A stretch of DNA of 64,000 nt from Duganella sp. Leaf126 (GTDB lineage: Bacteria > Pseudomonadota > Gammaproteobacteria > Burkholderiales > Burkholderiaceae_D). The notes under the pieces were generated by a model, which searched no databases, was not told the origin of the DNA, and worked only from the letters and a program-made list of their open reading frames with translations. Position 1 is the first letter of the stretch, and each line of letters opens with the position of its first letter. Position numbers and translations under genes: made by a program. Location: positions 79,931 through 143,930 of the forward strand of contig NZ_LMNW01000001.1 of NCBI RefSeq assembly GCF_001423125.1, written 5' to 3'. This document shows positions 56,114 through 64,000 of the stretch, piece by piece.

Positions 56114-57406
56114 TTACACCCCCTGCGCCACGGCGGAGCGCTCGGCGCGCGGGTTGCGCGGGTCCTCGGTCCAGTTCATATACGGCTTGCCGGTCTGCTG
56201 CGGCACCATCGTGATGCAGCCCTGCACCGGGCAGGTGATCTCGCACAGGTTGCAGCCCACGCACTCTTCCTTGATCACTTCATAGCGGCGGCCGCCGGCA
56301 GCATCGATGGTCTGCCGGATCGACTGGTGCGATGTATCTTCGCACGCCACGTAGCAGCGGCCGCACTGGATGCAGTCGTCCTGGCTGATCTGGGCAATGA
56401 CCTGGTAGTTCATGTCCAGGTATTTCCAGTCGGTGGTATTGGGCACGGCCTTGCCGGCGAAGTCGCTGATCGTGTGATAGCCCTTCTGCGTCATCCAGCG
56501 CGCCAGGCCATCTTTCATTTCCTCGACGATGCGGAAGCCATGCAGCATGGCTGCCGTGCACACCTGCACGCAGCCGGCGCCGAGCGCGATGAATTCGGCG
56601 GCATCGCGCCAGTTGCCGATGCCGCCGATGCCCGATATCGGCAAGCCGGCCGTGGCCGGATCGCGGGCGATTTCTGCCACCATGTTCAGGGCGATCGGCT
56701 TGACGGCCGTGCCGCAGTAACCGCCGTGGGTACTGGCGCCGCCCACCACCGGGAACGCCACCATCCGGTCCAGGTCCAGGTGCGTGATCGAATTGATGGT
56801 GTTGATCAGCGAGACCGCGTCTGCGCCGCCAGCCTTGGCCGCGCGCGCCGGCGCGCGCACATCGGTGATATTGGGCGTGAGCTTGACGATGACCGGCAGC
56901 CTGCTGTGGGTCTTGCACCAGCGCGTGACCATTTCCACGTACTCGGGCACCTGGCCCACGGCCGCCCCCATGCCGCGTTCCGGCATGCCATGCGGGCAGC
57001 CGAAATTGAGCTCAATGCCGTCGGCGCCGGTCGCCTCCACCAGTGGCAGGATCTCGGCCCACAGCTGTTCCTCGCACGGCAGCATCAGCGAGACGATGAT
57101 CACACGGTCCGGCCAGTCCTTTTTGACCTGCGTGATTTCCTGCAGGTTGATGGCAAGCGAGCGGTCGGTAATGAGCTCGATATTATTGAAGCCGATCACC
57201 TCGCGGTTCTTGCCGTACAAGGCCGAGTACCGCGACGAGACATTGACGGCCGCCGGGTCTTCGCCCAGCGTTTTCCACACCACGCCGCCCCAGCCGGCTT
57301 CGAACGCGCGCACCACGTTGTAGGCCTTGTCGGTCGGCGGGGCGGAGGCCAGCCAGAATGGATTGATCGATTTGATGCCGCAGAATTCGATGCTCAGATC
57401 AGCCAT
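56114..57406 (-). CDS. preA: Dihydropyrimidine dehydrogenase subunit PreA
   Basis: 430 residues. FMN TIM-barrel (IELNFGCPHGMPERGMG, VKLTPNITD, INTINSITHLDLD, GIGGIGNWRDAAEF) followed by two [4Fe-4S] motifs CIQCGRCYVACED and CVGCNLCEITCPVQGC. It reduces uracil and thymine to the dihydro forms with PreT. The ATG at 57406 has GGAGG upstream and overlaps the preT end by eight bases. Confidence 0.95.
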   Translation of the reverse strand: MADLSIEFCGIKSINPFWLASAPPTDKAYNVVRAFEAGWGGVVWKTLGEDPAAVNVSSRYSALYGKNREVIGFNNIELITDRSLAINLQEITQVKKDWPDRVIIVSLMLPCEEQLWAEILPLVEATGADGIELNFGCPHGMPERGMGAAVGQVPEYVEMVTRWCKTHSRLPVIVKLTPNITDVRAPARAAKAGGADAVSLINTINSITHLDLDRMVAFPVVGGASTHGGYCGTAVKPIALNMVAEIARDPATAGLPISGIGGIGNWRDAAEFIALGAGCVQVCTAAMLHGFRIVEEMKDGLARWMTQKGYHTISDFAGKAVPNTTDWKYLDMNYQVIAQISQDDCIQCGRCYVACEDTSHQSIRQTIDAAGGRRYEVIKEECVGCNLCEITCPVQGCITMVPQQTGKPYMNWTEDPRNPRAERSAVAQGV

Positions 57407-58775
57407 GCCGGGCCTCCAGTTCAGGGTTGATGTCGCTGTGGATGGCATGCGCGGCCAGTTTGCCGTGCTGTACCGCCTGCACCGTCAGGTCCTGGCCCGG
57501 CGCCACGCAGTCGCCGCCTGCATAAATCCCCGGCAGCACGGTGCGGAAATGCGCATCGACATAGATCTTGTCGCCGTCGCGCTGCAGGGTCGCGGCCAGC
57601 GGATCGCTGATGCTGACGGTGTCCATGCCCTGGCCGATGGCCTTGAAGATGGCGTCGGCAGCAAGCTCGAAGGTTTCGCCGGTGCCGTTCAAGCGGCCAC
57701 CGGTGTCCGTGGTGCGCTCGAAGCGCATGCCGCGCACGCGGCCGGCGTCGTCGAGCAGCACCTGCTGCGGCTGGGCCCAGGTGCGCAGGCGCACCTGGTT
57801 ATCCCTGGCGATATGCTGTTCGTGCCCGGTCGCGCTCATCGCTTCGAAGCCACGGCGGTACACGAGCGTCACTTCCTCGGCGCCCAGGCGCTGGATCTGC
57901 ACCGCCATGTCGATGGCGGTATTGCCGGCGCCGATGACGATGGCGCGCGACGGCAGCGGCAGTGCAGCCAGGTCGCTGGCCTGGCGCAATTCGGCGATGT
58001 AATCGACCGCCGCCAGCAGGCCCGGTGCTTCCTCGCCGGTCAGACCCAGCTGCCTGCTGGCGCCCAGGCCCAGCGCCAGGAACACGGCGTCGTACTGCGC
58101 ATGCAACTGCTTGAGCGACAAGTCGGCGCCAAGCTTGTGGCCATGACGGATCTCGATGCCGCCGATCTCGAGCAGGAAGTTCACTTCCTTCTGCGCGAAG
58201 TTATCGGTCAGCTTGTACTTGGCGATGCCGTACTCGTTCAGGCCACCGGGCTTCTGCTGCGCCTCGAACACCACCACGTCGTTGCCGAGCATGGCCAGCC
58301 GGTGTGCGCACGACAGCCCTGCCGGCCCGGCGCCGACCACGGCGACCGTCTTGCCGGTGGCGGCAGCGCGCGCGAACGGATGCGCGGCGAGCGCCATGTT
58401 GTCGGTCGCGTAGCGCTGCAACAGGCCGATCCTGACCGGCTGACCTTCCGCGTCGTGGTTGCGCACGCAGGCGTCCTCGCACAGGATTTCGGTGGGACAG
58501 ACGCGCGCGCAGCTGCCGCCGAAGATGTTCTGCCTGAGGATGCCGGTGGCAGCGCCGTCGATGTTGTCATCGTGGATATTGCGGATGAAACTGGCGACAT
58601 CGATACCGGTCGGGCAGATGCGCGTGCATGGCGCATCGTAGCAGTACAGGCAGCGCGCGCTCTCGATGGCAGCCTGGCGCGCAGTGAGGGCCGGCGCCAG
58701 GTCGGTAAAGCGGGAAGCCAGTTGGGCATTGGCTTCCCTCGGATGCGGCAGGTGGTTGAGGGCTTCGATCATCAT
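57399..58775 (-). CDS. preT: Dihydropyrimidine dehydrogenase subunit PreT (NAD(P)H-dependent, GltD-like)
   Basis: 458 residues. N-terminal Fe-S region CLYCYDAPCTRICPTGIDV and CARVCPTEILCEDAC, FAD site VAVVGAGPAGLSCAH, NAD(P) site AIVIGAGNTAID, and GGDCVAPGQDLTVQAVQHG near the C-terminus. It delivers electrons from NAD(P)H to PreA. AGGAAG precedes tandem ATGs at 58775 and 58772. Confidence 0.94.
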   Translation of the reverse strand: MMIEALNHLPHPREANAQLASRFTDLAPALTARQAAIESARCLYCYDAPCTRICPTGIDVASFIRNIHDDNIDGAATGILRQNIFGGSCARVCPTEILCEDACVRNHDAEGQPVRIGLLQRYATDNMALAAHPFARAAATGKTVAVVGAGPAGLSCAHRLAMLGNDVVVFEAQQKPGGLNEYGIAKYKLTDNFAQKEVNFLLEIGGIEIRHGHKLGADLSLKQLHAQYDAVFLALGLGASRQLGLTGEEAPGLLAAVDYIAELRQASDLAALPLPSRAIVIGAGNTAIDMAVQIQRLGAEEVTLVYRRGFEAMSATGHEQHIARDNQVRLRTWAQPQQVLLDDAGRVRGMRFERTTDTGGRLNGTGETFELAADAIFKAIGQGMDTVSISDPLAATLQRDGDKIYVDAHFRTVLPGIYAGGDCVAPGQDLTVQAVQHGKLAAHAIHSDINPELEARHG

Positions 58776-58810
58776 GCGTTCTTCCTGGCGAGATACAACG
58801 ATGGCTGGGA

Positions 58811-60313
58811 TTACTTCATCTGAGGGAATGCAAATTCTGCGCCAGCGGTCGCGGTATTTGGCCAGCGTTCCATCACCGCCTTGTGCCGCGTGTAGAAGCG
58901 CACGCCTTCCGGTCCGTAGGCGTGGTGGTCGCCGAACAGGCTGCGCTTCCAGCCGCCGAAACTGTTGAACGCCATCGGCACCGGCAGCGGCACATTCACC
59001 CCCACCATGCCCACCTGGATCTGCCGCACGAATTCACGCGCCGTACCGCCGTCGCGCGTGTAGATCGCCACGCCGTTACCGTATTCGTTACGGTTGATCA
59101 GGTCCACCGCGCTGCCCACATCGGGCAGGCGCACCATGCACAGCACCGGGCCGAAGATCTCTTCCTTGTAGATGCGCATGTCGGGCGTGACATGGTCGAA
59201 CAGGGTGCCGCCGACGAAGAAGCCGTTCTCGCGTTCGGGCACCACGTGGTGGCGGCCATCGACTACCAGGGTCGCGCCTTGCGCCACACCGTCGCCGATC
59301 AGGTTCTCGATGCGCTGCTGGGCCGCGCGCGAGACCACCGGTCCCATTTCGGCGTCATGCGCCATGCCGTCGCGCACTTTCAGTGCGGCCGTGCGCTGCG
59401 CCAGTGCATCGACGAGGCGGTCGCCGGCGTCGCCGACGGCCACCACCACGGAGATGGCCATGCAGCGCTCGCCCGCCGAGCCGAATGCGGCGCCCATCAG
59501 CGCATCGACCGCCATGTCCATGTCGGCGTCGGGCATGACCACCATGTGGTTCTTGGCGCCGCCGAGCGCCTGCACGCGCTTGCCCGCCGCGCAGCCGCGC
59601 GCATAGATGTATTCGGCGATCGGTGTGCTGCCGACGAAGCTCACTGCCGCGATGGCAGGATGGTCGAGCAGCGCATCGACCGCGAGCTTGTCGCCCTGTA
59701 CCACGTTGAACACGCCGTCCGGCAGGCCCGCCTCCTGCAGCAGTTTGGCGTGCAGCAGCGAGGCGGACGGGTCGCGTTCGGACGGCTTGAGCACGAAGGT
59801 ATTGCCGCAGGCGATGGCAAGCGGGAACATCCACATCGGCACCATCACCGGGAAGTTGAACGGCGTGATGCCGGCCACCACGCCGAGCGGCTGGCGCAGC
59901 GACCAGGCGTCGATGCCGCGCGAGATCTGCTCGGTGAATTCGCCCTTGAGCATCTGCGGGATGCCGACTGCGAATTCCACCATCTCGATGCCGCGCGCCA
60001 CTTCGCCCTGGGCGTCGGCAAAGGTCTTGCCGTGTTCCAGCGTGACGACTGCCGCAAAATCATCGACATGCTGCTGGCACAGCTGCAGGTACTTGAACAG
60101 CACGCGGGCGCGGGTCAGCGGCGGCGTCGCCGACCACGCCGGAAACGCCGCCTCGGCAGCGCGCACGGCCGCATCGACCTCGTCCGCGCTGGCCAGCGCC
60201 ACGCGCGCAACCGGTTCGCCCAGCGCCGGGTTATAGACATCGGCATAGCGGCCGGACGCCGTATCCCGTTTGGCGCCGTTGATGAAGTGCGTGATGGTGT
60301 CAGGATGGTTCAT
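58811..60313 (-). CDS. mmsA: CoA-acylating (methyl)malonate-semialdehyde dehydrogenase
   Basis: 500 residues. ALDH fold with catalytic Cys in [30 protein letters not shown], and [16 protein letters not shown] typical of MmsA. From context it converts malonate semialdehyde, made by the aminotransferase next door, to acetyl-CoA and CO2. It lies 13 bases after the aminotransferase gene. Confidence 0.93.
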   Translation of the reverse strand: MNHPDTITHFINGAKRDTASGRYADVYNPALGEPVARVALASADEVDAAVRAAEAAFPAWSATPPLTRARVLFKYLQLCQQHVDDFAAVVTLEHGKTFADAQGEVARGIEMVEFAVGIPQMLKGEFTEQISRGIDAWSLRQPLGVVAGITPFNFPVMVPMWMFPLAIACGNTFVLKPSERDPSASLLHAKLLQEAGLPDGVFNVVQGDKLAVDALLDHPAIAAVSFVGSTPIAEYIYARGCAAGKRVQALGGAKNHMVVMPDADMDMAVDALMGAAFGSAGERCMAISVVVAVGDAGDRLVDALAQRTAALKVRDGMAHDAEMGPVVSRAAQQRIENLIGDGVAQGATLVVDGRHHVVPERENGFFVGGTLFDHVTPDMRIYKEEIFGPVLCMVRLPDVGSAVDLINRNEYGNGVAIYTRDGGTAREFVRQIQVGMVGVNVPLPVPMAFNSFGGWKRSLFGDHHAYGPEGVRFYTRHKAVMERWPNTATAGAEFAFPQMK

Positions 60314-60326
60314 GTCGTGGATCGCT

Positions 60327-61643
60327 TCAGTCGAGGTTTTTCAAAATCGTGGTCAGCTTGCCGAACAGTTCATCGACATGTTTTTTCTCGAGCACCAGCG
60401 GTGGCGAGAGCGCGATGATGTCGCCGGTCACGCGGATCAGCACCCCGTCTGCAAAGGCCTGCTTGAAGGCGGCAAACGCGCGCGCGCCGGGTTTGCCGGC
60501 GATCGGCGCCAGCTCGATGCCGGCCACCAGGCCGATGCTGCGGATGTCGATCACGTGCGGCAGCCCCTTGAGCGCGTGCACGGCGTCGGTCCAGTACGCG
60601 ACCATGCCGGCCGCGTGGCCGAGGATGTCCTGTTCCCTGAACACTTCCAGCGTGGCCAGCGACGCGGCACAGGCCACCGGGTGGCCCGAATAGGTGTAAC
60701 CGTGGAACAGTTCGATGCCCGGCGGCGCATCCATGAAGGCGTCGTGGATGAACTGCTTGCTGAACACGGCGCCCATCGGAATGGTGCCATTGGTCAGGCC
60801 CTTGGCGGTGGTCATCAGGTCCGGCTCGACGTCGAAGTAGTCGACTGCGAAGGGCGTGGCCAGGCGGCCGAAACCGGTGATCACTTCATCGAAAATCAGC
60901 AGGATGCCGTGCCTGGTGCACAGCTCGCGCAAGCGTTTCAGGTAGCCCTTGGGCGGCACCAGCACGCCGGTGGACCCGGCCACCGGCTCGACGATCACGG
61001 CAGCGATGGTGGAGGCGTCGTGCAGCGCCACGATCCGTTCGAGTTCGTCGGCCAGTTCGAAGCCGTGCTGCGGTTCGCCGCGCGTGTAGGCGTTTTTTTC
61101 GAGGTCGTGGGTGTGCGGCAGGTGATCGACGCCGGGCAGCATCACGCCGTATGGCTTGCGGTTGCCGGCGATGCCGCCGACCGAAATGCCGCCGAAACCC
61201 ACGCCGTGGTAGCCGCGTTCGCGGCCGATCAGGCGGGTGCGACCAGCCTCGCCGCGCGCCCGGTGGTAGGCCAGCGCCATCTTGAGCGCAGTGTCGACGG
61301 ACTCGGAACCGGAGTTGGTGTAGAACACGTGGCCGAAGCGGTGACCGGTGTAGTCCATCAGCCGCTCGGCCAGTTCGAAGGCGGCCGGGTGGCCCATCTG
61401 GAAGGTCGGCGCGAAATCGAGCTGGCCGACCATCTCGCGCACGGCAGCGACGATCCTGGGCTGGGCGTGGCCGCACGGTACGCACCACAGGCCGGCCGTG
61501 CCGTCGAGGATGGTGTTGCCATCGACATCCTTGTAGTACATGCCTTCGGCAGAAACCAGCAGGCGCGGATGGGCCTTGAAATCGCGGTTATTCGTGAAGG
61601 GCATCCAGAACGATGCCATGGCGTCGGGACGGGACAGGTGCAT
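60327..61643 (-). CDS. Beta-alanine:pyruvate-type omega-aminotransferase (class III)
   Basis: 438 residues. [44 protein letters not shown] and the PLP Lys in [17 protein letters not shown] mark a class III omega-transaminase. From context it transaminates beta-alanine to malonate semialdehyde. The ATG at 61643 has GGAG six bases upstream; the ATG at 61655 has none. First gene of the operon that runs to 50977. Confidence 0.92.
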   Translation of the reverse strand: MHLSRPDAMASFWMPFTNNRDFKAHPRLLVSAEGMYYKDVDGNTILDGTAGLWCVPCGHAQPRIVAAVREMVGQLDFAPTFQMGHPAAFELAERLMDYTGHRFGHVFYTNSGSESVDTALKMALAYHRARGEAGRTRLIGRERGYHGVGFGGISVGGIAGNRKPYGVMLPGVDHLPHTHDLEKNAYTRGEPQHGFELADELERIVALHDASTIAAVIVEPVAGSTGVLVPPKGYLKRLRELCTRHGILLIFDEVITGFGRLATPFAVDYFDVEPDLMTTAKGLTNGTIPMGAVFSKQFIHDAFMDAPPGIELFHGYTYSGHPVACAASLATLEVFREQDILGHAAGMVAYWTDAVHALKGLPHVIDIRSIGLVAGIELAPIAGKPGARAFAAFKQAFADGVLIRVTGDIIALSPPLVLEKKHVDELFGKLTTILKNLD

Positions 61644-61683
61644 GCAAAGCTCCATCGTAAGGGTTTTGACGACCCGTAAAAAA

Positions 61684-61712
61684 ATTTTACAAGTGGCAAA
61701 ATGATGATGCAA
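61684..61712 (-). promoter_or_regulatory. Predicted sigma70 promoter of the pyrimidine operon
   Basis: On the minus strand TTGCAT, a 17-base spacer and TAAAAT, about 40 bases upstream of the aminotransferase ATG. Confidence 0.65.
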
Positions 61713-61764
61713 TAATAGTCAGCGATGCAACGATGGCACAGATACACGGGCGGCAAAACAGTCC

Positions 61765-61794
61765 AACCGTATCGGTCGCTGAAACGATACAGTT
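61765..61794. promoter_or_regulatory. Inverted repeat, candidate MocR or RutR operator
   Basis: AACCGTATCG (61765-61774) and CGATACAGTT (61785-61794) form a 9/10 inverted repeat with a 10-base spacer, between the divergent aminotransferase and MocR genes. Confidence 0.5.
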
Positions 61795-61821
61795 TTGAGG
61801 TGGACCCGGAAGGAGTCAAGC

Positions 61822-63270
61822 ATGGGCAATGGAAACGTTGCGGTGGATCAACCCGACTGGCCCGTCGTCGCTATAGAGCGCAGCAAGAAGGGCAGCCTGG
61901 TCGAGCAGATCGTCGCGGCAATCTCGGCCCTGGTGGGCAGCCGCGCCCTGCGCGTCGGCACGAAAATGCCGTCCGTGCGGCAGTTTGCCAAGTGTAATGG
62001 CGTGAGCACCTTTACAGTTGTCGAAGCCTACGACCGGCTGGTGACGTCGGGCCTGCTGATGTCGCGGCGCGGTTCCGGCTACTTCGTGGCCCGCCAGGAC
62101 CTGCCGCCGGTGCTCACGCCGATGGCTTTGCACACGATGCCGACCGCGATCGACGCGCTCACCCCGGACCTGTATTCGGGCGTCTCCGAGGCGCTGGCCG
62201 CCGGCGTGGGCTGGCTGCCGCCCGAGTGGTACGGCGACGACACGGTGCTCGACGCCGTGCGCCACGCGATGCGCATTCCGTCCAGCCGCCTGCGCGGCTA
62301 TGGCCACGCAATGGGTTTTCCCACGCTGCGCCACCACCTGGCCGCCACCCTGAGCGACGAACTGTTCCCGGTCGATCCCGAGCAGATCATGCTGACCCAC
62401 GGCGCCACCCACGCCTTCGACCTGGTGCTGCGCACGCTGACCCGCCCCGGCGACACGGTGTTTGTCGAGGACCCCGGCTACAGCAACCTGCACTCGCTGA
62501 TCCGCCACCACGGCTGCATTGCGGTCGGCATCCCGCGCGGCGAACACGGGATCGATGTCGAGCTGCTGGCGCGCGAGGCCGCGCTCACGCAGCCCAAGCT
62601 CATGTTCGTCAACACGGTGCTGCACAACCCGCTGGGCACGTCGCTGTCGGCAGCGCAGGCGCACCGGCTGCTGGCCCTGGCCGAGCAGTTCGATTTCTGG
62701 CTGGTGGAGGACGATATCTACCGCGAACTGGCGCAGCGCGGCGACGCCTCGCTGGCGGCGATGGACGGCCTGCGCCGCGTGATCCGGGTGGGCAGCTTTT
62801 CCAAGACGCTGTCGCCGGTGCTGCGGGTGGGATCAATCTGTGCGTCCGCCTCGCTGCTGCCCGAGCTGCTGCGGGTGAAAATGCTGGCCGGGCTGACCAC
62901 GTCCGAGATCAACGAGCGCGCCGTGTACCACGCGATCAGCGCCCGCCCCTACCGGCGCACGGTGGACAAGCTGGTGGCGCAGCTCGATGCGGGGCGCGAG
63001 CGCACCCTCGACAGCCTGCACGGCGCCGGCATGACGCCGCTGGCCAGGCCGCGCGGCGGCATGTTCGTCTCGGCCGGCTGGCACGCTGCACCGCGCGCGG
63101 ACTGGAACGGCAAGCGCATTGCGGACGCGGCGCTCAAGGCCGGCATCCTGTTGTCGCCGTGCGATTTCTTCATGCTGCGCCCGCCCGAGTCGGTCTGGTT
63201 CCGGTTCAACGTCGCCTATAGCCACCACCCGCAGTTGCTGGACTTCCTGCAATCGTTCCGTCCTGCCTGA
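61822..63270 (+). CDS. MocR-type GntR regulator with aminotransferase domain
   Basis: 482 residues. A GntR winged helix (LVEQIVAAISALVGS, TKMPSVRQFAKCNGVSTFTVVEAYDRL) is fused to a fold-type I PLP domain, with the Lys in VGSFSKTLSPVLR. MocR proteins sense PLP adducts of amino compounds; beta-alanine is the natural guess here. The ATG at 61822 has GGAAGGAG upstream, whereas the open frame begins at a TTG 27 bases earlier. Divergent from the catabolic operon and 11 bases before the TetR gene. Confidence 0.9.
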   Translation: MGNGNVAVDQPDWPVVAIERSKKGSLVEQIVAAISALVGSRALRVGTKMPSVRQFAKCNGVSTFTVVEAYDRLVTSGLLMSRRGSGYFVARQDLPPVLTPMALHTMPTAIDALTPDLYSGVSEALAAGVGWLPPEWYGDDTVLDAVRHAMRIPSSRLRGYGHAMGFPTLRHHLAATLSDELFPVDPEQIMLTHGATHAFDLVLRTLTRPGDTVFVEDPGYSNLHSLIRHHGCIAVGIPRGEHGIDVELLAREAALTQPKLMFVNTVLHNPLGTSLSAAQAHRLLALAEQFDFWLVEDDIYRELAQRGDASLAAMDGLRRVIRVGSFSKTLSPVLRVGSICASASLLPELLRVKMLAGLTTSEINERAVYHAISARPYRRTVDKLVAQLDAGRERTLDSLHGAGMTPLARPRGGMFVSAGWHAAPRADWNGKRIADAALKAGILLSPCDFFMLRPPESVWFRFNVAYSHHPQLLDFLQSFRPA

Positions 63271-63281
63271 AAGCGCTGCCG

Positions 63282-63944
63282 ATGAACACCGTCAAACCGC
63301 AAGCCCCGCGCATCAAGCGCCGCCTGCTCAACCGCGACAAGCTCGAAGCCGAGATCGTGACCGCCGCCGTGCGCGTATTCGCCGAGAGCGGCTACGAGGG
63401 CGCGTCGATCGCCACCATTGCCGACCGCGCCGGGCTGTCCAAGCAAAACCTGATGTACTACTTCGCCACCAAGCAGCTGCTGTACGAACGGGTGCTCGAC
63501 GACGTGCTCGACGACTGGCTGGACCGGATGGAAAGCCTGGCAGCGGTCGCGCAGTCGCCGCAATCGGTGTTGCGCGCCTATGTGCAGGCCAAGCTGAAAT
63601 TTTCGCGCGAACAGCCGTGGGCCTCGCGCGTGTATGCGATGGAAGTGATCGGCGGCGCCCAGCTGTACGGAGCGCAGATCCGGCGCCGCGTGGTGCCGCT
63701 GCTGCGCAAGGACATCGCGGTGTTCGAACAATGGATCGCAGCCGGCCGGATCGCACCGGTCAACGCCACCCACCTGCTGTTCGCCATCTGGGCCATGACC
63801 CAGTCCTACGCAGACTTCGCCCCGCAGATGGCGCTGGTCCTGAACCGCAAACAGTTAAGCAAGAAGGATTTCGACGACGCCGAACGGCTGATCGTGGACA
63901 TGGTGCTGGCGGCAGTCAGCCTGCCTGTGCTCAACCCACCCTAG
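63282..63944 (+). CDS. TetR-family regulator, RutR-like
   Basis: 220 residues. HTH AAVRVFAESGYEGASIATIADRAGLSKQNLMYYFATKQLLYERVL, and a C-terminal domain with EVIGGAQLY and FAIWAMTQSYADFAPQM as in RutR, the pyrimidine-sensing repressor. It probably senses uracil or thymine. Eleven bases after the MocR gene, so both regulators are likely made together. Its stop overlaps the convergent partial gene. Confidence 0.88.
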   Translation: MNTVKPQAPRIKRRLLNRDKLEAEIVTAAVRVFAESGYEGASIATIADRAGLSKQNLMYYFATKQLLYERVLDDVLDDWLDRMESLAAVAQSPQSVLRAYVQAKLKFSREQPWASRVYAMEVIGGAQLYGAQIRRRVVPLLRKDIAVFEQWIAAGRIAPVNATHLLFAIWAMTQSYADFAPQMALVLNRKQLSKKDFDDAERLIVDMVLAAVSLPVLNPP

Positions 63945-64000
63945 AACACCAGGAACGCCCCGAACAGCTTGTCAGGGCAAGGCGCAGCGCCGCAGACAGT
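63941..64000 (-). CDS. 3' end of a gene cut by the window edge, possible outer-membrane beta-barrel
   Basis: The last 60 bases are open on the minus strand and end in TAG. The visible C-terminus TVCGAAPCPDKLFGAFLVF ends in alternating hydrophobics and a terminal Phe, the usual signature of outer-membrane barrels. Too short for a firm call. The stop overlaps the TetR stop. Confidence 0.35.
   Translation of the reverse strand, partial: TVCGAAPCPDKLFGAFLVF

Noticed and set aside
56114..57406. Loss of the catalytic cysteine in PreA (GMGAAVGQ where mammalian enzyme has a Cys)
   Set aside because: As I recall, bacterial PreA proteins, including that of E. coli, also lack Cys at this position, so it is not an anomaly of this gene.

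Overview
The window looks like chromosome from a high-GC betaproteobacterium of the Oxalobacteraceae (Massilia / Duganella / Janthinobacterium type). The grounds are the codon use, the rplU-rpmA-obgE-proB order with divergent ispB, the polyhydroxyalkanoate genes, a pqiABC lipid-transport locus and complete purine and pyrimidine catabolic genes. Genus is inferred from gene content, not from a marker gene. No rRNA, insertion sequence, phage or CRISPR array was seen; one tRNA (Pro, CGG) is present.

Layout. 1-9.1 kb (minus): a truncated TAXI-type solute receptor, a very long class A penicillin-binding protein, then a tightly overlapped five-gene unit (beta-propeller, polysaccharide deacetylase, sterol desaturase-type hydroxylase, EI24 membrane protein, CinA/MoaB-like protein). 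9.2-18.9 kb: FKBP isomerase, anti-sigma-like protein, HU, acyl-CoA-binding protein, PHA-granule-type protein, 7Fe ferredoxin and its reductase, intracellular PHA depolymerase, MarR-CLC channel pair, RnfB-like ferredoxin, endonuclease III. 18.87-20.74 kb: an AT-rich two-gene insertion (DUF262 protein plus HEPN protein with R-x4-H), the best candidate for an anti-phage or toxin-type system here. 20.7-25.2 kb: proB, obgE, rpmA, rplU and divergent ispB. 25.2-34.6 kb: arsC, tRNA-Pro, acyl-CoA ligase, acyltransferase, cryptochrome-DASH-type photolyase with an expanded linker, a periplasmic unknown and tandem alkaline phosphatases behind a possible Pho box. 34.7-45 kb: ChaA-type antiporter, DNA polymerase II under a clear LexA box, LacI regulator, Bcr/CflA exporter, and pqiABC followed by a histidine-phosphatase-fold protein that lacks its catalytic histidine.

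45-50.5 kb is purine catabolism: an M20 peptidase coupled to urate hydroxylase PuuD, a divergent LysR regulator, and a fused OHCU decarboxylase / allantoate amidohydrolase. 51-64 kb is reductive pyrimidine catabolism. It holds PreT/PreA, dihydropyrimidinase, beta-ureidopropionase, an NCS1 nucleobase transporter, an omega-aminotransferase and a semialdehyde dehydrogenase, together predicted to take uracil to beta-alanine and on to acetyl-CoA. Divergent MocR-type and RutR-like regulators sit next to it. The last bases hold the 3' end of another minus-strand gene.

All functions are read from motifs, lengths and context; no database search was run. Start codons were moved from the longest open frame wherever a ribosome binding site, an overlap with the upstream gene or a signal peptide argued for it.
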